64,000 bases of DNA, taken from contig NZ_CANLYL010000013.1 of the NCBI RefSeq assembly GCF_947495275.1, positions 62,001-126,000 of the forward strand. The letters run 5' to 3'. Below the pieces are notes generated by a model that was given only the letters and a program-made list of their open reading frames with translations, made no database searches and had not been told where the DNA came from. A program made the translations under genes and the position numbers. The first letter of the stretch is position 1, and each line of letters opens with the position of its first letter. This DNA comes from an uncultured Roseobacter sp. (GTDB lineage Bacteria > Pseudomonadota > Alphaproteobacteria > Rhodobacterales > Rhodobacteraceae). Shown in pieces: positions 7,693 through 16,487 of the stretch.

Positions 7693-9534
7693 TTACTCAG
7701 CAGGCTGAGCCTCGGTATCTGTAGCAATACCCGCTTTTTCGCGACGACCGTCGTTGAAGAGCGCCTTGATCAGAGAAATCACCATCAGAACCATCACCAT
7801 GGTAAAGGGCAATGCGCCGATGATCATGGCGTTCTGCAATGCGCTCAGACCACCACCGCCAGCCAGCAGCAGGGTGCCGATCACAAGCGTCAGAATGACG
7901 CCCCAGATAATCCGGTGCTTGACACCTGTTTCTTCCGCACCGCCGGACATGATGGTGTTCATCACCAGAATGCCGGAGTCGGCGGAGGTCACAAGGAAGG
8001 TCATGATCAGCACAACGCACATGATGATGATGCCTTGCAGGAAACCGCCCGAGAGCATGTTTTCCAGCGTGACAAACAGTTTCGCGGAATTGGAGGCACC
8101 AATGATGGCCCCTTCGGCGGCACCATTGATTTCCAGATCAATGGCCGTGCCGCCAAGGATTGTCATCCACGCAAAACAGACCAATGCCGGGGCGATGACC
8201 GCGCCAAGGACAAACTCACGTACTGTGCGACCTTTGGAGATACGCGCCAGGAAAAGCCCGACAAAAGGCGAGAAGGCAATCCACCAGGCCCAGTAGAAGG
8301 TTGTCCATCCGGCCTGCCAGCCAAACAGACGTCCCTGATCCCCTGCATCATAGGCGGCTTCAAGATCAGCGGCAGGCAGTGCGGCCGCCGCACCTTCGAG
8401 GCCCCCTGTAAAGCCCGACAAGCTGCCCCAGGGGTTTGTCGCTCCCGAGTAGATGGTGCTCAGTTCTTCGGCAGGCAAGGCTTGTACCGATGCAGGTGCC
8501 GCCTGCGCAAAAGCGCCTTCGCTCAAGGGCGAATAAGCCTCGAAGCTCAGACCGGTGAAGCTGATCACATAGTCGATCAGGGCAGTGGCATAGGTGGTCA
8601 TCGCAAAGAGAAACGAGCCGAAAATCACAAAGGTCATCAGCAAGATCAGCGACAGCACCAGATTGAGATTGGAGAGATATTTCACGCCGCGCCCAACGCC
8701 TGACACCGCCGAGATGATCGACATGCCCATGATGACCACCAGGGCAACGATCAACCCGGTTTTGGTTGCGACCGGTGTGTCGCCCGAGGTGTCCATCATC
8801 CATTGTGCACCGGTGATCGAAAAGACCCCGTCGACCAACTGGCTGACGCCGAAACCGATGGTTACGGAGACACCAAGGATGGTTGCGACAACGCCCAGCA
8901 CGTCGATGATATGACCGAAAATGCCGTTTGCGAACCGACCGATCAGGGGCGTCAGGGCTGAACGGATCGTCAGCGGCATGCCGCGTGTGTAGGCGTAGTA
9001 GGCGAGGCTCAGGCCGGTGACCACATAAATGGCCCAGGCATGGAAGCCGTAGTGCAGGAAGGTATAGCGGAAGGTGGATTTCAACGCTTCCGGCGTGTTG
9101 CCTGCCACCTCACCGGCGACCACCACCGGATTGGACCCCCAAAGCCCGAGCGGTTCCGCAGTTGCAAAGGTCATGAGACCCACGCCCAGCCCTGCACCAA
9201 ACATCATCGAGAACCAGGAGAAATTCGAGAACTCCGGTTTCTGCCCGGGCGTGCCGAGCACCCGGCTTCCGGAGGACGGTATCAGCGCGACGATGAAAAG
9301 AAAGAAAGCAAATACGCCAACCGACAGAATGTAGAACGTGTTGAAGGACAAGAGCAGGGTGGTGTTGATCGACGAAAGCATCGCCCCGGCGCCTGCGGGA
9401 AAGACAAGGGCCCAAAGGACCAAAAGGACCATGCTTACCTTGGATATCAACGCGATGGGAAGGCTGTAGCCTTCATAAAAGCCGGTATCCTGAGTATTGA
9501 TCTCAAGATCCGTAAACGGTGGTTTCACAGACAT
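7693..9534 (-). CDS. BCCT-family transporter (probable betaine/DMSP uptake)
   Basis: A 613-residue, twelve-helix carrier. The BCCT signature is visible as TTFYWAWWIAFSPFVGLFLA at about residues 410-430, and the substrate-binding region has MMFGAGLGVGLMTFATAEP. These carriers import betaine, choline, carnitine or DMSP with sodium or protons. The start at 9534 (MSVKPPFTDL) follows AGAGGAAACC; the longer frame to 9612 has no ribosome site. Its position tail-to-tail with dmdA-acuI makes DMSP a plausible substrate, but betaine cannot be excluded. The insertion with many Ala/Glu/Pro residues around 330-390 looks extra-membranous. Confidence 0.9.
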   Translation of the reverse strand: MSVKPPFTDLEINTQDTGFYEGYSLPIALISKVSMVLLVLWALVFPAGAGAMLSSINTTLLLSFNTFYILSVGVFAFFLFIVALIPSSGSRVLGTPGQKPEFSNFSWFSMMFGAGLGVGLMTFATAEPLGLWGSNPVVVAGEVAGNTPEALKSTFRYTFLHYGFHAWAIYVVTGLSLAYYAYTRGMPLTIRSALTPLIGRFANGIFGHIIDVLGVVATILGVSVTIGFGVSQLVDGVFSITGAQWMMDTSGDTPVATKTGLIVALVVIMGMSIISAVSGVGRGVKYLSNLNLVLSLILLMTFVIFGSFLFAMTTYATALIDYVISFTGLSFEAYSPLSEGAFAQAAPASVQALPAEELSTIYSGATNPWGSLSGFTGGLEGAAAALPAADLEAAYDAGDQGRLFGWQAGWTTFYWAWWIAFSPFVGLFLARISKGRTVREFVLGAVIAPALVCFAWMTILGGTAIDLEINGAAEGAIIGASNSAKLFVTLENMLSGGFLQGIIIMCVVLIMTFLVTSADSGILVMNTIMSGGAEETGVKHRIIWGVILTLVIGTLLLAGGGGLSALQNAMIIGALPFTMVMVLMVISLIKALFNDGRREKAGIATDTEAQPAE

Positions 9535-9814
9535 TTTGGTTTCCTCTGTTGCGATCCGACCGTCTTGGCGGGCCGTGACCGGTGTTTGACCGGGAGCAAA
9601 TAGAGGCTCCAAATGTGTCCGATACCTTATTGTTGCCGGTCATTTGGTGTTGGGTGCATACCACCCATCGCGCGACTGTGACAAAATAAATTCCGGTGCG
9701 TTGGTTTTCAGGCGACGTTTGAGGTGCAGCAGCGACCTTTGGTGACGTTGAAGAGGTGCATGTTTGGCCAATAGGGCTCTTGACCTGTGAAGCGTTGCGA
9801 GGGACCGTGGCCCC

Positions 9815-11038
9815 ATGACATTAGATTTGAATTTCGTCCGCTCACAGTTTCCCGCATTCGATGTCCCGAGCCTGCAAGGTCAGGCTTTTTTCGAGAATGC
9901 GGGTGGCTCCTATACATGCACGCCGGTCATTGACCGGCTGACCCGGTTCTACAACGAGCGCAAGGTGCAGCCCTATGCGCCCTATGAAGCCAGCCGTTTG
10001 GGCGGCGAGGAAATGGATGAGGCGCGGTCCCGTCTGGCGGCGATGCTGGGGGTGGAAACAGAGGAGCTGAGTTTCGGGCCGTCGACCACTCAGAACGCCT
10101 ATGTTCTGGCACAGGCTTTTGCCGAAATGATGACACCCGGCGAGGCCATCGTCGTCACCAACCAGGATCATGAAGCTAATTCCGGCCCTTGGCGCCGCCT
10201 TGCCGCCCGAGGCATCGAGATTCGCGAGTGGCAGGTTGATCCTGATACCGGACACCTTGATCCGACCCGATTGGAAAACCTGCTGGACGAGAAAGTGCGA
10301 CTGGTTTGTTTTCCCCATTGCTCCAACGTTGTGGGTGAGATCAACCCGGTAACCGAGATCACCGCATTGGCGCATGCGGCCGGTGCATTTACCTGTGTCG
10401 ATGGGGTGTCTTATGCGCCGCACGGCTTTGCCAATGTTGGCGAGTTGGGTCCGGATATCTATCTGTTCTCAGCTTACAAGACCTATGGTCCGCATCAGGG
10501 TGTCATGGTGATCCGCCGTGCACTGGGTACCCTGCTTCCCAATCAAGGCCATCATTTCAATGGCGACAGCCTTTACAAGCGCTTCACACCCGCTGGCCCC
10601 GATCATGCCCAGGTGGCTGCCTGCGCCGGTATGGTTGACTACATCGACGCTCTTTATGATCACCATATCGGTGAGCAAGCGACGCCTGCCAAGCGTGGGC
10701 AAGCGGTTCACGATCTGATGCGCGGTCACGAGATCGATTTGCTGGAACCTCTTTTGGCCGCAGTTAAATCGCGGAATTCGGTGCGGTTGATCGGCCCATC
10801 GGATGCGCGCCGCCGTGCCCCCACCGTGGCGCTTGCCCTCAACCGGTCCGGCGAAGATGTCGCGGCAGAATTGGCATCGCGCGGGATCATGGCCGGGGGC
10901 GGCGATTTTTATGCTGGCCGGGCGCTATCCGCCATGGGCGTGGATGAAACCACGGGCGTGTTGCGCTTGAGCTTCACCCATTACACCTCTGCCGAAGAGA
11001 TCGACAAACTTCTGGCCGCGCTTGACGACGTTTTGTGA
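9815..11038 (+). CDS. PLP-dependent class V aminotransferase, cysteine-desulfurase-like
   Basis: A 407-residue enzyme of the NifS/CsdA-like class. The PLP lysine is in LFSAYKTYGPHQG (about residue 218-230), with the aspartate in GAFTCVDGVSYAPHG and the phosphate-binding GPSTTQN near residue 88. The active-site Cys loop of true desulfurases is not evident, so the reaction is uncertain. It is divergent from the BCCT gene and precedes the photolyase gene by 67 bases. Confidence 0.85.
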   Translation: MTLDLNFVRSQFPAFDVPSLQGQAFFENAGGSYTCTPVIDRLTRFYNERKVQPYAPYEASRLGGEEMDEARSRLAAMLGVETEELSFGPSTTQNAYVLAQAFAEMMTPGEAIVVTNQDHEANSGPWRRLAARGIEIREWQVDPDTGHLDPTRLENLLDEKVRLVCFPHCSNVVGEINPVTEITALAHAAGAFTCVDGVSYAPHGFANVGELGPDIYLFSAYKTYGPHQGVMVIRRALGTLLPNQGHHFNGDSLYKRFTPAGPDHAQVAACAGMVDYIDALYDHHIGEQATPAKRGQAVHDLMRGHEIDLLEPLLAAVKSRNSVRLIGPSDARRRAPTVALALNRSGEDVAAELASRGIMAGGGDFYAGRALSAMGVDETTGVLRLSFTHYTSAEEIDKLLAALDDVL

Positions 11039-11105
11039 TCCTGTCGGTGATCCAAACGCTTCCGGCATACGTAACATTTTAGATGAAACGTGAAGGCCGT
11101 ATCGA

Positions 11106-12524
11106 GTGACGACGTCTCCAATTTTGATCTGGTTCCGTCGGGATTTCCGGCTGACGGATCACCCGGCGCTGAGTGCAGCCTGTGCCACCGGATCTCCGGT
11201 TATTCCGGTTTTCATTCATGATCGTGAGGTTGATGCTTTGGGCGCGGCGCCAAAGTGGCGTCTGGGACTTGCCATTGATGCGTTTGCGCAAAGCCTCGCA
11301 GCCAAAGGCAGCCGTCTGATTTTGCGCCGCGGCTCCGCATTGCAGGAGTTGCAGAAGCTTGTCACCGAAACAGGGGCCAAGGCTGTCTACTGGTCGCGCC
11401 TTTATGATCCGGCAAGCATCGCACGCGACACAGAGATCAAGAGCACCCTGAAAGAGCAGGGTGTTGCGGCCCAGTCTTTTGGGGGCCATTTGCTGTTTGA
11501 ACCATGGACCGTCGAGACCAAGACAGGTGGTTTCTACAAAGTCTACACGCCCTTCTGGAACATGGTGAAAAACCGTGATGTAGATGCGCCGCTGAAAGCA
11601 CCCGACAATCTCCCCGCACCGGCGCACTGGCCGGATAGCGACGATCTGATGCAGTGGAACATGGCGGCTGCAATGAACCGTGGCGCTGACATTGTGCGCC
11701 CGCATGTACGGTTGGGGGAGAAGACAGCTCAGTCGCGGCTGGGCGCGTTCATAGACCGGATCGTGGATGGATATGACGTCACCCGCGACCTGCCTGCGGT
11801 GGATGGCACATCGGGCTTGTCTGAAAACCTCAGCCTGGGCGAAATCAGTCCCCATCAATGCTGGCACGCAGGCCAGCGCGCGCGGCAGGAAGGCAAGAAG
11901 GGTGCTGAGACCTTTTTGAAAGAACTGGTCTGGCGCGAGTTTGCCTATCATCTGATGCATCACACACCGCATCTTCTGACCGGGAACTGGAAGCCCGATT
12001 GGGACGGTTTCCCCTGGCGAACAGATGATGCTTCGCAAGACGTCATGGCGTGGAAACAGGGCCGCACGGGCATTGAATTTGTCGATGCTGCGATGCGGGA
12101 GCTTTACGTAACCGGTCGCATGCATAATCGCGGCCGCATGATCGTTGCGAGTTATCTGACCAAACATCTGCTGACGCATTGGAAGATCGGGCTTGATTGG
12201 TTCGAAGAATGCCTGATCGACTGGGACCCCGCCAGCAATGCGATGGGCTGGCAGTGGTCCGCCGGGTCAGGCCCCGATGCCACGCCGTACTTCCGGGTTT
12301 TCAACCCGGTCACACAGCTCGAAAAATTCGACAAGAACCGCGACTACGCAGACCGCTGGATCGCTGAGCAAAGAGCCAAACCTGCACCGCAGGCCCTGTC
12401 CTATTTTCAGGCGATCCCGCGGTCCTGGAACCTGTCGGCAAATGCAGAATATCCCGCCCCGGTTGTACCCGCGGATGTGGGCAGAAAAGTCGCACTTAAT
12501 GCGTATGAAAACAAAGGCTTCTGA
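11106..12524 (+). CDS. phrB: Deoxyribodipyrimidine photolyase
   Basis: A 472-residue FAD-dependent enzyme that uses blue light to split pyrimidine dimers. The N-terminal antenna domain begins with ILIWFRRDFRLTDHPAL. The C-terminal FAD domain has the conserved blocks FLKELVWREFAYHL, TGRMHNRGRMIVASYLTKHL and NAMGWQWSAGSGPDA. The start codon is GTG at 11106. A light-exposed surface-ocean phototroph would be expected to carry it. No LexA-type box was seen upstream. Confidence 0.95.
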   Translation: MTTSPILIWFRRDFRLTDHPALSAACATGSPVIPVFIHDREVDALGAAPKWRLGLAIDAFAQSLAAKGSRLILRRGSALQELQKLVTETGAKAVYWSRLYDPASIARDTEIKSTLKEQGVAAQSFGGHLLFEPWTVETKTGGFYKVYTPFWNMVKNRDVDAPLKAPDNLPAPAHWPDSDDLMQWNMAAAMNRGADIVRPHVRLGEKTAQSRLGAFIDRIVDGYDVTRDLPAVDGTSGLSENLSLGEISPHQCWHAGQRARQEGKKGAETFLKELVWREFAYHLMHHTPHLLTGNWKPDWDGFPWRTDDASQDVMAWKQGRTGIEFVDAAMRELYVTGRMHNRGRMIVASYLTKHLLTHWKIGLDWFEECLIDWDPASNAMGWQWSAGSGPDATPYFRVFNPVTQLEKFDKNRDYADRWIAEQRAKPAPQALSYFQAIPRSWNLSANAEYPAPVVPADVGRKVALNAYENKGF

Positions 12525-12597
12525 AACTCTTGATCGCGCAGATGCGTGTATCTTAACAATGGGCTCACGCCCGACTGTCACAACGAGCGAAACCTGT

Positions 12598-13806
12598 ATG
12601 ATCCTGACGACGACGAACGGCCAAGACAATCTGCCGCGCTACTTCCCCCAAGTTTTTGCGATGGCTGAAAAGATGAATAATGGTCGTGTAGAATTTGTGA
12701 TGCCCGACGCGCGGCGTTTTCGCGCAGAGGGCAAGAACCCGGGTCCCGTGGCTGAACTTCACATCCACAATGATGATCTTTTTGCCCGCTTGGTCCGGGA
12801 AGGAGACCTGGGCTTTTGCGACGCCTATCTGGACGAATGGTGGTCGACACCGGACCTTCAGGCTTTCATGAATCTTGTTCACGCCGATAACGAAGACATC
12901 TACGATGGCTTCCCCGGCATGTTCTTTTTGCGTAATTTCGAGAAATTCCGGTTCTGGTTGCAACGCAATCACAAAAATCAGGCCCGCAAGAACATCAGCC
13001 ACCATTATGATCTGGGCAACGCCTTTTATGGTTTGTGGCTGGATGACACCATGACTTATTCATCAGCCATCTTCGAGACCGGCCAGGAAAGCATGGAGAA
13101 CGCGCAAATCGCCAAGTACAAATCCATGGTCGATGAAATGGGGGCGCAACCGGGGGATCATATCCTCGAGATCGGCTGCGGTTGGGGTGGATTTGCGGAA
13201 TATGCTGCCAAGGAGCGGGGCCTGCGGGTCACCGGTCTGACGATATCCGAAGAGCAGTTTAAGTATGCCATAGATCGTATTGAAAAAGCAGGGCTTTCAG
13301 AGAAGGTGAGTTTCAAACTTCAGGACTATCGGGATGAGACTGGCCTCTATGACGGGATTGCCAGCATCGAGATGTTCGAAGCCGTCGGCGAAAAATACTG
13401 GCCCACGTATTTCGATGTTGTACGCGAGCGCCTCAAGCCGGGAAAGACGGCGACGCTACAGGTTATTACGGTCGCTGACAGGCGCTGGAAGGTTTATCGG
13501 CGGGGCGTGGATTTCATTCAGAAATACGTCTTTCCCGGGGGGATGCTGCCAAGCCCGACAGCTCTGCGCGTCCAGATATCGCGCGCCGGATTGGCGGTGG
13601 AGCGATCGATCGAATTTGGCCACAGTTATGCCGTAACTTTGCGCCGATGGCATGATAGCTTCAATGAAAAATGGGATCAGGTAAGCGCGATGGGGTTCGA
13701 TGAACGCTTTCGCCGGATGTGGAATTTCTACCTGACCTCATGCGCCGCGACGTTTGAAAGTACCAATTGTGACGTGATTCAGATTACTGTGAGGCGGCCG
13801 GGGTAG
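12598..13806 (+). CDS. cfa: Cyclopropane-fatty-acyl-phospholipid synthase-family methyltransferase
   Basis: A 402-residue protein with an N-terminal lipid-binding region and a SAM methyltransferase domain. The SAM site is HILEIGCGWGGFAEYAA (about residues 184-200), and the family blocks NISHHYDLGNAFY and SIEMFEAVGEKYWP follow the usual order. It would methylenate or methylate unsaturated acyl chains of membrane lipids. The frame is open upstream into phrB, but that part has no similarity to the family; the ATG at 12598 (MILTTTNGQ) gives the normal length. The exact modification made is uncertain. Confidence 0.88.
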   Translation: MILTTTNGQDNLPRYFPQVFAMAEKMNNGRVEFVMPDARRFRAEGKNPGPVAELHIHNDDLFARLVREGDLGFCDAYLDEWWSTPDLQAFMNLVHADNEDIYDGFPGMFFLRNFEKFRFWLQRNHKNQARKNISHHYDLGNAFYGLWLDDTMTYSSAIFETGQESMENAQIAKYKSMVDEMGAQPGDHILEIGCGWGGFAEYAAKERGLRVTGLTISEEQFKYAIDRIEKAGLSEKVSFKLQDYRDETGLYDGIASIEMFEAVGEKYWPTYFDVVRERLKPGKTATLQVITVADRRWKVYRRGVDFIQKYVFPGGMLPSPTALRVQISRAGLAVERSIEFGHSYAVTLRRWHDSFNEKWDQVSAMGFDERFRRMWNFYLTSCAATFESTNCDVIQITVRRPG

Positions 13807-13834
13807 GGTCGCGAGACCAAAAAGGAACGACCCA

Positions 13835-14275
13835 ATGCCCGACGCCGCCAGATTGTTTGCATCCATTTGCATCGGAATAGTTGGGTTTCTGGTTTCCTAT
13901 CAGATCATGCCTTTGATGCCGGAAAGCACTGATTTCGGCAGCTTTGCCTATATTAACGGGATCATCGGTATCTTTGTCGGTTGGCGGGTCATGGGCAAGC
14001 GGGCAGGGCGCGGTGTTGCCGCCGCCATCAACAACGGTATGGGTGGCGTTCTTGTGCTGGTGTTATGGGGTCTCTTCATCCACTCCAGCTATCAAATGTT
14101 CGACCGCGCCATGGCGAATTGGTATAACGGTGCGTTTCAGGCGCTGCTGGCGATTTTCAAATTCATGGCGGAATACGGGCTTGTCATGATCAACCCCTTA
14201 GTTATGTTCACGCTGATCTCGGGCGGCATTCTGTCCGGACTTGCAACAGAATACGCTTGGCGTACTTGGCGGTGA
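13835..14275 (+). CDS. trgA: TrgA-family membrane protein (tellurite resistance locus)
   Basis: A 146-residue protein with about four membrane helices (residues 7-27, 36-53, 71-89, 110-135). It matches the TrgA family first found in the Rhodobacter sphaeroides tellurite-resistance locus. AAAAAGGAACGACCC precedes the ATG. The following genes are trgB and cysK, the same order as in Rhodobacter. The molecular role of TrgA is not known. Confidence 0.85.
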   Translation: MPDAARLFASICIGIVGFLVSYQIMPLMPESTDFGSFAYINGIIGIFVGWRVMGKRAGRGVAAAINNGMGGVLVLVLWGLFIHSSYQMFDRAMANWYNGAFQALLAIFKFMAEYGLVMINPLVMFTLISGGILSGLATEYAWRTWR

Positions 14276-15395
14276 AATAAAATTGAACCCTAAACCATTG
14301 TTTTTGTTCGGGACGCTGCGGCATCGCGCGCTTCTCGACGCGGTCATCGGTGTTAGCACACATTTGCGTATTTCAAAGGCGGAATTGTCTGGTTTTGCCC
14401 TTCATGCGGTTGCAGAAGGACCATTCCCGGCAATTGTTCCCAGCCAAGCTGCCAGTTGTCTGGGCAGCCTTGTCGAAGGGCTGACCTCATCGGATTTGGA
14501 ACGACTGGCTTTTTATGAGGGTGCTTTTGGCTATGCCTTGGAAGATGTCGTCCTGACTGATGGTGGCCTGGCGCGTGCCTATATGCCGGAACCCGGGCGA
14601 TGGACGGCAAAGGGGGATTGGTCCCTTGATGATTGGGTCCGGGACTGGGGGTCGCTGAGCGTTATTTCGGCGTGCGAAGTCATGTCCTACATGGGCAAAA
14701 GGGCTCCCGACGAAATCGCGGCGATGTTTCCCATGATCCGCGCGCGCGCATGGTCGCGGCTGAATGCGGCGCAGGGCAAACATGATGAGCAAACCCTGCG
14801 TGGCACTGTGGATGTTCAACACCATCACCGAACGTATGCGCAATATTTTGCGCTGGATGAGTATGACCTGAGCCATGAGCGTTTTGATGGGAGCATGACA
14901 CAAACTGTCAAACGCGCCGTGTTTCTGTCACCCGATGCAGCCCTCGTGCTGCCTTACGATCCCGTTAGAGATCGCGTGTTGGTCGTGGAGCAAATGCGCA
15001 TGGGGCCCTTGGCGCGTGGGGATAAGACCTTATGGCAGCTTGAACCTATCGCCGGTCGGCTCGACCCCGGGGAAACCCCGGAAACAGCCGCTCGGCGCGA
15101 AGCCATGGAGGAAGCGGGCCTCTCCCTTGGCGCGCTGCATCCTGTGGCCGAAACCTATTGTTCGCCCGGTAATTCATCAGAGTTTTACTACATCTATGTC
15201 GGGCTGGCCGATCTGCCAGAGGATATTGCTGGCGTTGGTGGGCTGGAAGCAGAGCACGAAGATATTCGGGCCCATTTGATGCCTTTCGATGATCTTCTGA
15301 AGCTCTGCGACGATCAGGGTGCGGCGAATGCGCCATTGGTGCTGTCGGCTTACTGGCTGGCACGACATCGTGACCGGTTGCGGACCACCTCTTGA
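14241..15395 (+). CDS. trgB: TrgB: gamma-glutamylcyclotransferase-like plus NUDIX hydrolase fusion
   Basis: A two-domain protein. The N-terminal part (FLFGTLRHRALLDAVIG) has the AIG2/gamma-glutamylcyclotransferase-type opening. The C-terminal half is a NUDIX hydrolase with the box GRLDPGETPETAARREAMEE continuing AGL. This fusion is TrgB of the Rhodobacter tellurite locus; NUDIX relatives cleave ADP-ribose. The ATG at 14241 overlaps trgA by 35 bases; a TTG at 14283 (LNPKPLF) just after the trgA stop is an equally plausible start. Confidence 0.85.
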   Translation: MQQNTLGVLGGEIKLNPKPLFLFGTLRHRALLDAVIGVSTHLRISKAELSGFALHAVAEGPFPAIVPSQAASCLGSLVEGLTSSDLERLAFYEGAFGYALEDVVLTDGGLARAYMPEPGRWTAKGDWSLDDWVRDWGSLSVISACEVMSYMGKRAPDEIAAMFPMIRARAWSRLNAAQGKHDEQTLRGTVDVQHHHRTYAQYFALDEYDLSHERFDGSMTQTVKRAVFLSPDAALVLPYDPVRDRVLVVEQMRMGPLARGDKTLWQLEPIAGRLDPGETPETAARREAMEEAGLSLGALHPVAETYCSPGNSSEFYYIYVGLADLPEDIAGVGGLEAEHEDIRAHLMPFDDLLKLCDDQGAANAPLVLSAYWLARHRDRLRTTS

Positions 15396-15443
15396 GGTCA
15401 CGCCGGTGCAACGCTAGGTGTGGTGCAAGCACTTAGAAGGGGC

Positions 15444-16487
15444 ATGGTGATGCACGTTGCAAGCGATCTGGCCGCGGCCATTGGAAACACACCTTTGATC
15501 CGGTTGAAACAGGCCAGTGATGCCACGGGTTGCGAAATCCTGGGAAAAGCCGAATTCATGAACCCGGGCCAGTCGGTCAAGGATCGCGCGGCGCTTTTTA
15601 TCATCAAGGATGCGGTCGAAAAAGGCCTGCTGAAACCGGGTGGCACCATTGTTGAAGGAACCGCCGGAAACACAGGGATCGGTCTGGCCCTGGTCGGTGC
15701 CTCGATGGGATTCAAAACCGTCATCGTCATTCCTGAAACGCAAAGTCAGGAAAAAAAGGACATGCTGCGCCTTGCGGGCGCTGAATTGGTTCAGGTTCCG
15801 GCAGCACCCTATCGCAATCCCAACAACTTCGTGCGTTATTCTGAACGGTTAGCGGCTGAACTGGCGCGCACCACCAATGAAGGTGTGATTTGGGCTAATC
15901 AGTTCGACAATGTCGCCAACCGGCAAGCGCATGTGGAAACCACGGGGCCCGAGATATGGGCGCAAACCGATGGCAAGGTTGATGGCTTCATCTGCGCGGT
16001 CGGATCGGGCGGAACCCTCGCAGGCGTTTCCGAAGCCCTGAAACCAAAGGGCGTCAAGATCGGCCTTGCGGATCCGGATGGGGCGTCGCTTCACAATTAC
16101 TACACGAATGGCGCGTTGGAGATGTCTGAAGGGTCTTCCATCAATGAGGGGATTGGCCAGATCAGGATCACCAAGAACCTGGAGGGGTTCACGCCTGATT
16201 TCAGCTACAACATCCATGATGCCGAAGCCCTGCCCATCGTGTTCGATCTGCTGGAACACGAAGGGCTCTGCCTTGGTGGCTCCAGTGGCATGAACATCGC
16301 AGGTGCCATACGTATGGCGCGGGATATGGGGCCGGGGCATACCATCGTGACCATCTTGTGTGACTATGGCACGCGCTATCAGTCGAAACTTTTCAACCCG
16401 GAATTCTTGCGGGAGAAAGGGTTGCCAACGCCGGGTTGGTTGGAGCAGGCGCCGGCGAGTATTCCGGGCGTGTTTGAGGACGTATGA
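15444..16487 (+). CDS. cysK: Cysteine synthase A (O-acetylserine sulfhydrylase)
   Basis: A 347-residue PLP enzyme that makes cysteine from O-acetylserine and sulfide. The PLP lysine lies in NPGQSVKDRAA (about residue 45), the substrate loop in EGTAGNTGIGLAL, and the phosphate loop in AVGSGGTLAG. The start is ATG 15444 (after AGAAGGGG) or ATG 15450. In Rhodobacter, cysK lies with trgAB and adds to tellurite resistance. Its stop overlaps the next start (ATGA). Confidence 0.94.
   Translation: MVMHVASDLAAAIGNTPLIRLKQASDATGCEILGKAEFMNPGQSVKDRAALFIIKDAVEKGLLKPGGTIVEGTAGNTGIGLALVGASMGFKTVIVIPETQSQEKKDMLRLAGAELVQVPAAPYRNPNNFVRYSERLAAELARTTNEGVIWANQFDNVANRQAHVETTGPEIWAQTDGKVDGFICAVGSGGTLAGVSEALKPKGVKIGLADPDGASLHNYYTNGALEMSEGSSINEGIGQIRITKNLEGFTPDFSYNIHDAEALPIVFDLLEHEGLCLGGSSGMNIAGAIRMARDMGPGHTIVTILCDYGTRYQSKLFNPEFLREKGLPTPGWLEQAPASIPGVFEDV

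Noticed and set aside
12238-12597. N-terminal extension of the cfa frame into phrB
   Set aside because: The extension is in the shadow of phrB, has no family similarity, and the ATG at 12598 gives normal length.
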